Below, piece after piece: positions 38,301 to 53,700 of a DNA stretch of 64,000 nucleotides. Below the pieces are notes generated by a model. The model was not told the origin of the DNA, searched no databases, and worked only from the letters and a program-made list of their open reading frames with translations. Both the position numbers and the translations under genes were made by a program. The stretch is from Aphrophora alni (Eukaryota; Arthropoda; Insecta; Hemiptera; Aphrophoridae). The stretch is from positions 17,038,590-17,102,589 of the forward strand of contig OY740768.1 in NCBI GenBank assembly GCA_963513935.1, read 5' to 3'. Every line of letters begins with the position of its first letter. The stretch's first letter is position 1.

Positions 38301-41300
38301 TAGTTGTTGCATAGACATCACACATGTTCTCATATATAAAATAATGAACCAACTATCTTGCAGTATGATGTATATCTTATACTACTTAGTTGTAATAACT
38401 TTTATACAGATATCTTCAGACTTATCAAAATTCTTTGCTGAATATCTGCTACAATCTCTAAAGTCTTAACAGAAGGTGGCTGTTAGAAATAATTATTGTT
38501 AAAAATCGTAAACTATCAAATATAATTTTTATTCTAAATCCCAAGACAATACACAGAAGGCAGCCTATTGTTGTAAAATATATCAAAAAGTGTGCTGCAA
38601 TATCTGACTCTAGATAAAATACCTAGTTTATTAAGCTGGCAAGGTAATAAATCCACCATGATCTAAAAAATAGGTCAGTCATAATTGAACAATGATAGCC
38701 GGAGGCTCTGCTCATCAATTGACAAAAAACATTGGTCAGTCATTATTGAAGAGACTAATAGTGATACCCAGAGCCTCTGCTTGTCAGTTGACCAAGAGCA
38801 TTGGTCTGAACTATCAACAGGATTCATTTGAATCATTTGGAACATTACGGTTAAAAACACGGTAGCTGGTACTAGCAGTTATAGAGGTGAGCAAACCGAC
38901 AGTGTATTCTTAAATAAAAGAAAGTAGTTTCGTTTGAATTTTTTAATATTGTGTAATACATTCATATAATATTGTCACCCTAACATTATGTCTTATTAGG
39001 AAATGATTTTTTAACAAAAAACAATGCAATCTTTAACTACGCAACAAATATGGTTCAAATTAGAGAGAATCATTACAACAACTACAGGTTTCATGTTTAC
39101 AAAAACCAGAAACAACAAATATCATTGAAGACACAACACAAATAATATTCTTTTCCCCAAAAGACATAATGTTAGGACCACATGAAACAAAAGCCAAAAA
39201 TGGACACACATGCTACACATGGGTTACAATACAGCTTTGAACCCACAAAGGAAATGAAGGATCAACAAAGTTGACATATATACGCAGGATCACAGAACAC
39301 ACTCATTAAAATAAAAACCGTAAACCCAAAATCAATTTCGAGTAAAATTTTACAAATCACAAATTTAGGGCAACTTACATTTGAAAAACAAAACGATTCA
39401 AAAACACTTCAAACGGAAAATGTATTTAAAAAGTCAACAAGACACAAACAACATTTTTTACCATGAACACGAAAAATCAACCATTAAAAATCGTAGGCGG
39501 GACCAAAAGAGAATTAATAAAAATTGAACCACAGAAAGAGTTACAGCAACTAAAAGACATTAATTCAAAAATATATACATCTTTTTGCACATGGATCAGA
39601 AGATCTAAAAGAAGCAAATATGCCCATATACAGAATCAAAATGAAAAATGACACCCCAATTGCAATACCACCTTATCGTTTAAGCCTAACCAAAAGAACA
39701 GAATTCAACCGACAAGCCGATGAGCTCAAAAAGGTAAAAGTCATAGAATATTCACAAAGCACATTCGCAGCACCCTCATTTTTTGTAAAACAAACCTGAA
39801 AACCAATAGAGAATAGTAGATGATTATCAAAAATTAAATGTAAGTATGGAATCGGACAGATTCTCATTACCCAGAGCCAAAACAATTTTTGATACTTTTG
39901 GCACTACAAAATATTTCTCTTCGATGGAGATGAATCAAACTTTTTTCAACAACTCATAGCTCAAGAAGATAAGACAATACACAGCATTAATAACACACAA
40001 GGGACTCTTTCAATACACCAACTGCCTATTAGCATGCGAAACTTTTCAAAGAAGTATGAACAGGTTATTTACTGGTATACTATAACAAGGAATGATTACA
40101 TATGATGACGATTTAATGTCATACGGCTCAACATTTGAAAAGCAACTAGACTCACTAGAAAGTTTTTCAAAGATTAGTTTCTGCAAATTTGAAACTAAAA
40201 ACTTCGAAATGCCTATTTTTATACCATTATAGATGTTTTGGGACGTAACATTTCCACTGAAGGAATAAAACCGTTAGAAAAAGAATTAGGGATTTTTAAA
40301 ACCGGTTAGGGATTTTTCAAAACCTACAAAGACAAACGACGTACGTAGTTTCCTGGAAGCATCTTCTAACTATAGAAAATTTATACACAAATTCAGTGAC
40401 ATTGCCAGACTGCTTACGGACTTAACGACAAAGGAAAATAAAAATATATAATGAATATAAAAAGAACAGCCTTCCTAAAATTAAAAAAATGCTGTAACAA
40501 CTATTCCTAACAAGACTTTTTCTATTTTTTGTCACAGATTCTATAGTACAGCATTTTAAACCAAGTCTCGAATGCTGGTCTTTGCTGCGATGTTTGCATT
40601 ACAAAACATATCAGTGAATATTCCCTGTTTCATTGAAGGATACTAAACTATCACAAGCTTCAAAAATTATAATCCTTTCTTGCAAGAATAAGGCATTTTG
40701 AGATAACAACTACAACATTAAATACAGTGTGGGCAACAGAAGCATTAACAAAATTGAACTGAACAGCAATAGAAAAGAATAGTAAGAGAAACAAATGTTT
40801 ATCATGAATGTTAATCTGGAGCCAGTTTTAAATTGCTCACCCACCCTATACTAATAAAAAAATTATTAGTAACGGTGTTCCAGTATTTCATTCTAAATAT
40901 TTATATATTTTATTTTAAATATTCAATTACGTACTGTATTTCCAAAAGAGAAATTCTTTTTCAATTGGTTAGGTAGAATGATTTTCAAAAGGATCTAAAC
41001 TAGACATTTCATAAAAAATATCAATATCAATTTTTTTTCCCCCAAAATCATTGAACTTCCATTTTATGTATTGAATATATGTGTCAAAGTGTGGTATTAA
41101 AATAATGTAAAAAATGTTAAATGATCACTTTTACCATTTGATAAGAACATTCCTTGCTGTAAACCAGGGTCATCTGGGTAAGCCTTCCATGAAATACCCA
41201 TGGGTCCTTCATGCACATTGAGATATGCACCAATACCATGCCCAGTTCCATGCATATAATCTAACCCCACATCCCACAGGGTTTTTCGAGCGAGTGTATC

Positions 41301-43235
41301 TAAACAGTTCCCCTAGTGAAATAGTTAATACTTTGATTAGAATGCACATTAATATATTTACATTTTATATATTGTATTGAATGAATGGCTATGTAGACTC
41401 TATTCAACTATTTGTAAATAATTATAATTAAGAATATAAGGTGTGATCAAAAAATTTGAGACCTGATTATATTTTTAAATAATATTTATTATCTAAAGAT
41501 ACAAAGTATTCAAAGTAAACTCCTTCTGAAGGAATCCACACAGTCGTCAAGATCTCTGCTATTTCTGGAAAAACCTCTGGAAGTTTTGCTTTAAAATTAT
41601 CTATAACTGCACTGATCACATTTTGTTTCATCTCTAGCCACCCACATCTTAAACAAGTTGAACTTTGAGTGCCATTTTTTTGGGGGGGGGAGTAGGAAAA
41701 AATCACATAGCGTAAGTCTGGTGAGTACGTGTTTGAAGATGCTGTATTTGGTCAAAAACTTTTGTATAACATGGACCAAGTGCACTATAGCACTGTCAGC
41801 TGTCTGGTTTTTAAAAAAAATCTAGGTACTTTTCTGTTCTGCACACAGCATATCGTAAACAGTAAAGAACTACAATATAATATTCGTTCAATCTGGTTTG
41901 TCCTGTTTGGAGCATACTTTTGACAGACAACAGGTGACCTTCATAATCAAAAAACAGGTCAGAACATTGTCATCATCTGGCTGCAAACTTGTAGAGCTTT
42001 CTGTGATAGCAGATAATCAGTTATCTTATATTTTAAAGATTGAACCTTCATCTTCAGATCATAGCTATAGACACTTGTTTCATCACAACTAATTACTGAT
42101 TTTAAACAATTTTCATAAGATTTGGCACATTTTAGCAAATCAAGGTCATGCTGTTTTAGATCTCCCTTTTGCTCGTCTGTCAATAATTTTTTAACTAATT
42201 TTGCTGCTACTCTTCTCATGCATAAATCAACAGTCAAATTAGTTTCTATTGATATGAATGATTTGTTAAACTCGATAAGTTCCCTGATCATCAGATGACG
42301 ACTATATCACAGCATGTCTGTAACAGGTAAATTTTTCATCATTTTATCATTGTGGGTTGTTGAAGGGTATCCTTCATTACATCACTTGTTCTTCCCTCTT
42401 TAAATCTTTCAAAGCACTCAAAAACATATGAGTGTAACACTAATTTAGTAAGTTTTCATAATGGTTTTTCACTCATTTGACAGAATTTGAGGCAAACAAT
42501 GTTTCGCGTGTTTTCACTCATAATGAATTCTGTCAAACACACAAAACAGAACTTCACTCAAAGGAGTGTAAAAAACGACCCTTGCAGCATCCACTTCTCT
42601 AACCCAACTGGTTACCTCACAATAAATCAGCTTTTATACTTTGAGATCACACCTTGTATAATGCTACTTTTTTGCCATAACTGTTAAAGATGGAACAAAT
42701 CAAACTGAATAAAACATCAATCGCCAAAATTAAATGTTAATCTACTCTTAAAGATAACATTTTACTTCTAGTATGCAATGATAAAATTCACTCAATGGTA
42801 GTGTTAGTAATTGTGCTACATTCAATGGCTCACACAAATTTACTTAACAATCTGATTTCAATTACCTGAGTAAAAAGATGCAAATAATATGAAAATTAAC
42901 TTACGACCTACCTTGATTTTATTTGGAAAAATTGCAGTTCCAAGGTTCATTTGCCCTTTGAAAACTCTTGTAAAACATTCTTTCTCATAATCTGTAGGTG
43001 TACCAAAATGTAATGTCCTGGTCACATCTGTAGTTCCATCCCTATAACAAATGGAATTTCTTAATAACACATTAAGATAATATGTTCAAAGTGGTAATAC
43101 ATTTTACAAAAGTTTATTAAAGCATTAATTTTCAGAAGTAATGAAAACAAACTGATACAATTTGATGAACTTTTTTAGTTGACTAGATTGCTGAATTTAA
43201 AATGAAGTTGAAAACAGAAAAGCATAGCCAATGTC

Positions 43236-43274
<39 letters not shown>

Positions 43275-46200
43275 CCTGTTTACTGAAACGTTAACTGAAA
43301 GTACTGTAACAATGTTTTCAAAATATGTAAACCTATTTTTTTGGCATAAACCCTTTATATTAGAATAAATTTTAAACCTAATAATAATAGCTAACGATTC
43401 AACCTATGAAAATATTAGAAAATAATGAACCAAACATTTTTAAAATTCATTTTAATTTTACACAAAAATTGACAATCACATTTAATATTAGAAAAATTTA
43501 ATAATAACAAATATATCATTTATAAACAACATTTAATTATGCAATTTTAATTGAATATTGAAAAGCATTAAAAATATCTCTATCAAACCCTATTTAAATA
43601 ATGGGCACATAATAATTTATAGTTGACTATATTAATAATTATACTAACAATTAACTAATCAAAATTAAACGTATTTTTCAAGTAAAAATTACACTAACAT
43701 TGAGGTACGAGATATTACACACTTCACAAGACGTTAGTTCAACCTAAAGATCACAGAACGGTTACAATATCCAAATATACAAATTTTTCACTTTAATTTC
43801 ATGATTTAAAATCAATTTAATCTAAACACCATTATATTCACCCTACAGTTTTACTGGTGATGCAGTCAATGCAGTATGTAAGTTCTAAATTTCAAAAAGG
43901 ATATGATGGTGTATATTATACAGAAATCAAGCAAGTTAATGTTTTCCCCTCGGGGCTTACATAGTGAGTCTAGGTATGGTAATCCTGAGATACACTAACT
44001 GGATCTAAACCTTTCTTCATTTAGTCTTGATTATATAAATGAAGGCGTTTTATTTTTCCTATCAGTTCCTTCTTAACCAACTTTAATTCTCTTCCAACAA
44101 TAACATCTGGGTGTGAAGAGTCTCAATCTTGCTTATACCTCATCTCTCTTATCAATTTACAAATATATAATATAAATAATGGGATGAAGTTTAATCTGAC
44201 TTAAGGTGCAAGTGGTTCAGATCCCGAATAATTATTGGTAAAGTTAAAATTTGTAAGTTATGGTTGTTTGATTTTTGGTTACATTTTTTTTTTTTTTTGT
44301 TTTTTTTTTTTTTTTGTGGTAATTAGCATTTTATGCTCTGATTTGGTTAAGGTGGCGATAATTGTGATGGTTTTTCGCTTTTAACCAAAATATAATTGGT
44401 ATACTTTAGCTCACTGTCAGTCAGACTTGGTACTCCCAAGGTGCATAGATTGCTAATGTAGGATTTCTCCGGTTTTATTCTGTGTATTTTGTTAGTCCTC
44501 CCACCTTCATTAGTCCAAGAGGCATATAATAAAAAAGTTAAGAAAACAAAATTAATGTTTCATGCTTACGATTAGGACAGTTTGTAAATAATGGAGAAAT
44601 AAATATCAACAATTTTTTTTTATTGATAAAATAAAAGGGTTAAGTTTGTACTAATAAAAACACAACATAGGATCCATAGGGTTATGGAGACAGTTATTTT
44701 TAACAAGTCAAAGTCTTTTAAGTATCAGTTTAATTGTATCGACAGACAAACACGTGTGTGAAATTATAAGGGTCGTAATTATTAGTTTTACCTACTAATA
44801 AAGAGAAATCAACGAAAATGCAATCTATCTTTTAATGGTTATTGAATTGTTTGTCCCACAATCTTATAAAAACTGTTTAGTAAAACTTTATACGCTACAA
44901 ATTTGTCATTGCTTGGTTAATTTAAGTTGTATTCGTTGTACAAAAAACTATAATATATAATTTTGCAACTGCAATTTAATTCCAATTTTTTTTTCCCTCT
45001 GATTTGGAAGCCACTCTGTGTTAAAGTTCGGAGAAGGTGACATGATAGCTAACAATTCAAATTTGGCTTTGAATTTAAATAGTGTTAACACATTAATTTT
45101 TTGATCAAATAAACATACATATTTGAAATCAGAATACCTTCTAGTTTTATTTGATGCCCCACATATATATATTTTTTAAATGCTCAACTCGATAGTTCTT
45201 GCCCCTCAACTACGCTAGGTAATTTTTGTTTATTACCGTTATATTTTTCAAATAGGTGGGAAAATACAAAGAATATAAATGCAAAATTTGAAATATAGAG
45301 GACTATCGTCTTGTCTACGTAAACTGTACAGACAGACAAATGTGTGAAATTATAAGGGTCCTTAGTTTTACCTTTGGAACTTAAAAAAGAACAACAACAA
45401 TCTAAACTATAATTTAATAGTTACTACATACTTGTACTGTGCACCAGAATCACATAAGTACAGCTCTTCAGCTGTTATCTGCCTATCAGTTGAAGGCTTG
45501 GGATTATAATGGATTATTGCTCCATTTGGCCCTGCAGAAGATATGGTTGCAAAACTTAATCCCACAAAATCTTCTTGCTCTCTGATTTATTTAGACAAAA
45601 AACATAAAAATTATAAATAAATCATGTACCAATCTATATTTAGATTTTATTTTAACTTTTTGTTAATTTAATGTAAAAGCAAAATTAAATGACATCTGTG
45701 GTTTATAAAAGTGTATGGATTATTTTAGCCATAGTAACACTATGAGTATAGTAAAGAAATGTCACAACTACTTAAAATTATTAAGTCATGGACACACCAT
45801 GCAATGCAGCAATGCACGTGACCATAACACTTGACTTTTGAATTTTTCCATATGAAAACAGCTCCGAGGTGGCCACACAGAATAAGATACATGCTATGAA
45901 TGCGTGATATAATATCTCACAATTTATCTCAGAGAAACGTCTCCATCGCCGATACATATCCGCACAAACCACTTTCTGCTTTCTCAGCTAGTCTGACTTC
46001 AGAACATGCTTACTAGACTATTATAGTGGTTGTGAGTCTTCTTGATGTACCGGGTGTTTCAAAATGAATAGCGGGGTTTTAACGCCTTATAATTTTTATT
46101 ACACTACAATTACAGCTATAAATGATACATCAAATGAAACAGCAACTCAAACAGTTTTGTTTGTTGGCACCAATGCGCATGTACACGCAATATTTTCGCC

Positions 46201-48653
46201 GCCATCCGTTAGAAAGCGCTAGTGGCAAAGATGCAAAGTAACTGGTACTTCTTATCTTGATACTCTACAGTTATGGCTCTTCCCTCAGTTGAAAGATGAT
46301 GAACAAGAGAACTTCATTTTCCAGCAAGATGGTGCGCCGCCTCACTGGCACAACGAAGTACGCGATTGGTTGAATGTTACTGTACCCGACCGCTGGATTG
46401 GCCGTGAGGGGCCCAATGACAGAGTTTGTTTCGCATGGCCTCCACGGTCACCCGATCTGACACATTGCGATTTCTACCTTTGGGGGTTCATAAAGGATCG
46501 TGTGTATGTGCCTGCACTACCAACTGATCTTCCTGAATTAAGAAACAGGATTGAAGCAGCTGTTACAACAATTACTCAAGAAACACTAATCAAAGTTTGG
46601 GAAGAACTCGCATATCGTCTTGACGTGGACCGTGTGACTAATGGTGCTCACATTGAACACTTGTAGGCTTTTCTGTAAAAAATTTCATTTGATGTGTCAT
46701 TTATAGCGATAAGTTTAATGTAATAAAAGTTATAAAGCGTTAAAACCTCGCTATTCATTTTGAAACACCCGGTAGATGGGGATTTAGTTCCGTGGGAATG
46801 GAGTACGGTAGTTAATTAGTTTTGAGTAGCAATAATAAATAATTACCATAATATTAAACAAAACACAAGTTTATATTGAAACATATCTCATAACCATCAA
46901 AAAATGTTTCTTCTGGTAATATAGATCTGTAGTTATTATTTGATTTGGTGTCATAATTCTTGATAAATGTAAAAAATGTATAAAAATCATCATTTCAGAC
47001 AGAAATATTCCTCAAAATTATTCAATCAAGTAAAGAAATTTTTTCGAACAACATTGCACTCAACGATGTCCCTGGCTATGTGACACCTACTATAACATTA
47101 AGGAAGTAGTAATCAGTAGATATTTCCTATCATGCATCTCACTCGGTGTGGCCGAACCTTTAGTACCATGAGCAATGGGATTGTTCATTAAAATATAGCA
47201 GCATTTAATTCAATTTACAATTATCTAGATAGTAATGTTCTCATTTTAGTGAAAAGGCTTACTTTTTAGTTTTGTCTTTTATTTCAAAACACTATTTTTA
47301 TGTACATGACAACCAAAAAGCATTGGTTTATAATGTTCAAAAAGCATTATAATCTATAATAACGTTATTTGAAAAATGAAAATTTATTTATTTGACCCTC
47401 TTTCATACATAATTTTAACAGGAAAAATTTGACAATCTTATATGCTTAATAATAAAATAGACAACTGTTCACATTATAAAATGTAATACATATAAAATAA
47501 AATTCATAATAACATAATAAACAATAATATTATTATTAATAATAATAATAATAATAACAAAAAATACTTCCTGCTGTATTAGAAGAAAATAGCAAAGGGT
47601 CACTTCATCCCGAGGTTAAAACCTGTTTGGGATGAAATACTCTATACATTTCTAACAATATAGCTCGATGGGAGAGAAACAATGTGACCGACCAGTCCAA
47701 CCCACATATACACACACAAATTACATTTAGAAAACTAGGATTTGGCTTTTATGACAAACCATTTCAAATCAACATAAAACACTAAAAAAATAGAAATACA
47801 ATAATAAAGCTATACACATACATATACATTATTCACACACACACTTCTACCATTCATATTACCGGTGAAGAAGAGAGCTTTCAAGAATAAAATACAGTCA
47901 CTTACTACCAGTTTATTCTCCCTCACTGGTTACTGATAAAAAACATATAGACCTGCTCCTGTTCTAATAAATATTGTTTCACGAATCTACAAAACTCGAT
48001 TTTATTTGTACACGTTTTAATTTTTAAAGGCATCAGATTAAAAAATTTTGGAGCAAGATATAAGTAAAATTTTTTAAAAATTGTTAAATTTGGTTTTGGA
48101 AAAACTACGTTTAAGTCATTTCGTAAAACTTACAAAAGTATTTGCAAAACTTACAACTTTTTATCTTTTATTTTAAATACCATGTTAACCCTTTGTGCTA
48201 AATATAATAACCCTGGTCCGCCTCCCCAAATCCAATTATTTAAGCCTGTTTTTATGGGTTAACAAAATTTGAAATTACAGTTTTATATCATCCTACATAA
48301 AAAATTTTGATGTAATTTATATACCTTATACAGTATATATATATGTACCTTATATACCATATAAGGTAGTTACTTTTTAGATAAAATGATAATAAATAAA
48401 TATAATGTAGGAATTGAAAGAGGGGGTTTATTATTAGAGGGATGTATTAAAATATATCTTTTACAGAAAATTCCCTCTCCTGCAGCTCTTAATATTTTTT
48501 GTGTTATTAATATTTTGAAATTTATATTTACCATTCATATATAATAACAGATTATATCTAAATTATTTACAAAAAATAATAATAATATTAACAGCTTATC
48601 ACAAAAATACTTAGGCTTTAAAAGAAACAAAAAGAACAGTTTATCTCCTAATT

Positions 48654-48709
<56 letters not shown>

Positions 48710-50645
48710 CCCCAGTTTATCACAAAGTTATTTACACAAAAGAAAAAGACAGTTTACCTCAAATTAATGTCTATTTCGAAAGAATTAAATATAAATTTTT
48801 TTATGGATAGGAGACACAGGCTAACCTTAGAAAGTGGTCCTTGGTAATTACCTAATAGTACACAAATAAGAAAACACAAAAAACAAAACACTGAAGTTCT
48901 AAAATATTTCATAAATACTGATTATTTCCTCAATTAGTAGAGACTATAAAAACTCTAATTAAATATAAATTAGCTAGTCGTAACCATGAACTGCATTCAC
49001 AAAAAATGTGTGAAAACAAGAGTTCCATATTATTAAGTAAGAACTGTTTACACACCATAACTACACAACCCGCAGGACTAGAGTACCTTCAAAGTCAGGT
49101 GATCTTATTAACTTAGCCCTTGGCATTACGTCCATGAAGAACCTGGGCTTCTCTGATCAGAGTCATCCACATATGTCTATCCGTTACAACCCTCCTCCAC
49201 CTTCTCATGCCCATCATCCTCAAATAATCTTCCACTTCTTCCATCCATCTTTTTCGAGGTCACCCTTCATTCTTTCTCCCCCCCCACTCTTCCTTGGTCC
49301 TTTTATTCCTCTATCCTCTAGACATCTTCCTTTAATCCTCCCTTTCTTAATATATGACTCAATGCCCTGTACCTTATACACTTCCCCTTTCGTCCTCATC
49401 CACCATATTCAAATTTTCCTTTTCCAAGTATTCAGTCTCTTGTCATTGATTTTGGTGAGGAACTGGGCTTAGCTTCAATATATTATTATTATTGGTCTCC
49501 ATGTTGTCTTACACAGGACCAATTTAACTAATTTTAAGATAACAAATTACTATTGGCTTTTACGATAGCTGAAATTTACTAAGTTATGTAAGAGTGCAGA
49601 ATACATGAAGCAGGAAAGAGTTGTGATTTGAAGCATGTAATATGCTCCCCTATATTTATTTATTTCTACTGCCTTCATTTTTCTGTGAAAATTGATGATT
49701 TAAATTTAATTTAATACATTCCATTTGTATACTATAACATTTGTACTTATTTTCTAATAATAATAATGACCTACTTTCTAAATTCTTCTAATTTTTTTGC
49801 ACCAGATATTTCTGTCACATTTCCTTTGTGAATTTCCTTATCAAGCCACGCAAAATAACAACAGAGAGCTGCGGCATCTCGAATGTGAGAGTTAATCATT
49901 CCTACAAAAAACAAAATACAACTAATTAACTTGTGATCTTTGAAAAATAAATAATCGTGGTACCAAAAATAGGCATAAATTGCCTTTTATTAATAACATA
50001 TCACATACTTGCCAGTGTCCTGAAAATAGTTGAAATGTCAAAAAAATATTTTTAATAAATCAATAGTAGAAAATAAGTTGAATCAAGGTATTCAGACAGC
50101 CTCTCATACAAGTAATACAACCAGATCATCTAAATGTAATGCCCAAAACTATGTCTTTTGGACCTCGAAGGAAACGTTAAATTTTAACAGTTGCTACATA
50201 GATTTTCTGAACCTTGTAATTGTGTATATCACTACCTTTTAGACTCAGCTAGACCCAAGGGGCCTTGTAGATGTGTTTATATTAAAAAGTCTCCACTCAA
50301 TTTTTATACCGCTAGGGCCTCTACTAAATATATATTTAGCATTTTGTTACTAAATGGTTTTAAACTTGTTACTTTAAAAATTAAAACAAAAGTGTTAAAA
50401 AAAAACAACATCCATGCTGAAAGTAAATCAACAATTTTTTTTTTTATTATTTAGCATTTTGTTACTAGTTTAACACTTGTTACTTTAAAAATTAAAGCAC
50501 AAACATTTTTTAAAAACTACAACATGTGTGCTGAAAGTAAATCCATATTTTGTTACTAAATAGTTTTAAACATGTTACTTTAAAAATTAAAACACTATTG
50601 TTAAAAACAATAACATGTGTTCTGAAAGTACATCAACAATTTAAA

Positions 50646-50712
<67 letters not shown>

Positions 50713-53700
50713 CTGGCTATAGGTCTGCCACCTGTGCTCACAAAAGCATGTTTTGTGCTGGAAATGAAAGGTGATGAACGTGCTCGATATGTTTTCTAAA
50801 CAGCTGGTTTCCAGTGGTAGTTTATTTTTGTACTATATACATCTGATGTTTGTAGCAACAGCTGCCATCTTACTTTCATTCGTGTTTAATAATTTTATTG
50901 TAATTGTTTTTTTTAGATTAAGAACAATAGGTTAGAAGTCAATATATTATTTAATCAGTTTAGAATATTCTTAAAGGATTAGAATATTTATTACAATTTT
51001 CATAAATAAATTGTGCAGTTATTCATATTTTTCATTAAAATCTCTGAAAGTAATAAATTTAGCCATGCAGAAATTATCCATGCTAAATTACAATTTTATC
51101 AATATACCATATTTCTTTTTCTCATGTAGAAATATTGTTTTAATAACTGAATATTATTTTTCTCTGTGTAATTGTAACCATGTTTACATATACAGATAAT
51201 TACTTTGTTGATGATATTTTCACATAATTTTTTTTTAATGTTTGTAAGGAAAGAAACAGTTTGTTGGAAAATTTGTATATAGACCAGCGATTCCCAACCT
51301 TTTATATCTCGCAACACACTAAATATCACCGCTAGCAGGTAAATATTGAACTATCCCTGTTAACTAATTTTATAGTACACAGGCATAATGGTTTCAATCT
51401 CACAAAAATACACAATAAAACACAAATTTGTAATTAAATCATTTTCTTTATTAAAACAGTAATAATATGTATTATAATATTCATACTACAGTACTCCAGA
51501 TAGGCAAATTAGAAAAATGTAAATTTAAAAAGGGAGAAAATAAAACTATGTAAGGTTTTTAAAGTTAAACTTTTCTATTTGAGAGACATCACAATATATA
51601 ACTATACTACGTGCTGTTCTCACAGGAATTTTATTGAAACTCAATTCTTAAAGGACACTGATGACTGTTGTATAAAAGACACAAAAAACAAACCTAGTTT
51701 CCAGGAAGTCAACCTCCGGGTAATTACAGAACAGACATTGTAATGTGTATTTCGAGACATCTACAATTTCCTAGAAAAGGGTGATATTTTATATACTAAG
51801 CTGTTCTTTATTCCGAAGTTTCAACTGACCCATTGGCTGGAAAGTGTGTTATTTAGAAACACTACAAAGACCAGAAAAGCATGATCCTGTTTGGGGAATA
51901 CAAAAATTCACTGTATAACGGGGAAGTTTCATTCTATACACAAGTGGTGAGATACAAAACGTTAATGATTATTCCTAAAGACTCTGAAAGAAATAATTTC
52001 GCGACACACCTACGGAGGCCTCACGGCTAACTGGTTGGTGGTTGGGAATAGCTGATATAGAGACTAACAAATATAATGTGGAAATGTAATTTTCTTATAA
52101 AATAATCCACAACAAACTATATTTCCTTGAACTACATAAAATTTGAAAAATAAAAAATGTTTTACTGGTAGCCAAATATAATTATTATAACAGTGTACAC
52201 GAGACAGAACATTAATTTTTTTGTATGATTGTTGACTATTTTTTACTTCAGAAAAATGTTTTTAAAATATACCGAAATATAAATTATTTTCTACTTTTTA
52301 TTTACTTATTTTACAGATAAGTTAAATATTATATACCTACACATTATTATACTAACTTAAATTTTTTGAAAAATAGTGACCAATAATTTTTTTTTTTTTT
52401 TTTAATTTAACTTGTTTACATGTTCATTAATGATAAATATGAATTATAAATAAATGTTAATTTCTATAAATGGAATTCCAAATATTGATAAAAACAATTT
52501 ACAAAATGATTTATTGGAAACATCATGATGTACACAACATAACTTTCAACTCATCTACAGAGTAAGTTATATATTTCTTTATAAAAACAATGTTCCCCTT
52601 ACCTTGAATTTCAACTGGATTTTTAATTGCCTTCATTAACGCAACAGCTGAAGTATCAAGTAATCTTGACTTTTTAGGCACAAGTTTTATAAGAGCAAAA
52701 CTTGATTCATGGCTAATCCATACTTTACCCTCCAGTTGTTTATTCCCAACCTTAAATAAATCAATACAATTAATAAATTTAAACATAGATATAACATATT
52801 TTAAAGTTATTAAAGACCACCGCAACAATATACACAGCTTAACCAAATATAGTTTATTCAACTAAATCTTCCACTACTTCCCGACCAGGAGAGACTGGGG
52901 TATGTGCTAGAAGTCCCCAAGAATAGAGGAGAGGGTGGAGGCAGCAGGGTGATGATGAACAAAGGTGAGTCAAGAGGTGTGCATTTATTGAAACACTAAC
53001 AATTCATATAGAATCTTTAGTTTTTGATGATGTGACAAAATTTTTATTCTATTACTATTACATATTTTTAGACCAAAATTATAAAGGTTATCATCACCTA
53101 TTCATAAATGTTTTAGAAATAAAAAAGTTTATATTCACATTTATAATAAAATATGTTGATGTAAGAAAAACATACCAACTCTACAATTAATTTCAAATTG
53201 AAACAGCATCTCCAAAAAGAAGTATTATAAATTTGAAGGTGTGAATCTCCTCAGGGGAGATCAGCTATTGAGTGGGGTTTGGTATCTTTCGCAAAACCTG
53301 AGCCATGCAAAGATGGAACATTTAATACACTTTCTCTATATATATACACACATAATACATACACCATACACACAAATACTTTTTGTAAATCCAAACCTTA
53401 ACTTTTTTTAGATACTTTTTAACACACCCGAGTTACACTAACTGGATCTACACCTTTCTTCAGTTAGTCTCAATTAGATCCTTCTCTTTCATTTTTCCTA
53501 TCAGATCTCTTTTGACCAACTTTAGTTATCTTCTGACCCTGACACTATTAGAGTAGGGGTTTCTTTTCTTATACCTTATATTCTCAATATGTAGGTGTTT
53601 AGTTTTAATGGTGAAGTTGGTATTTTTAAACTATTGCTGTTTGTTTTTTGATTCAATTTGTTGATTTTATGTTAAGGAACGTTTTATGCTTTGTTTTTGT

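Noticed and set aside
49134..49472. Proline/histidine-rich 112-codon + strand frame
   Set aside because: Shadow of the reverse transcriptase remnant on the - strand.
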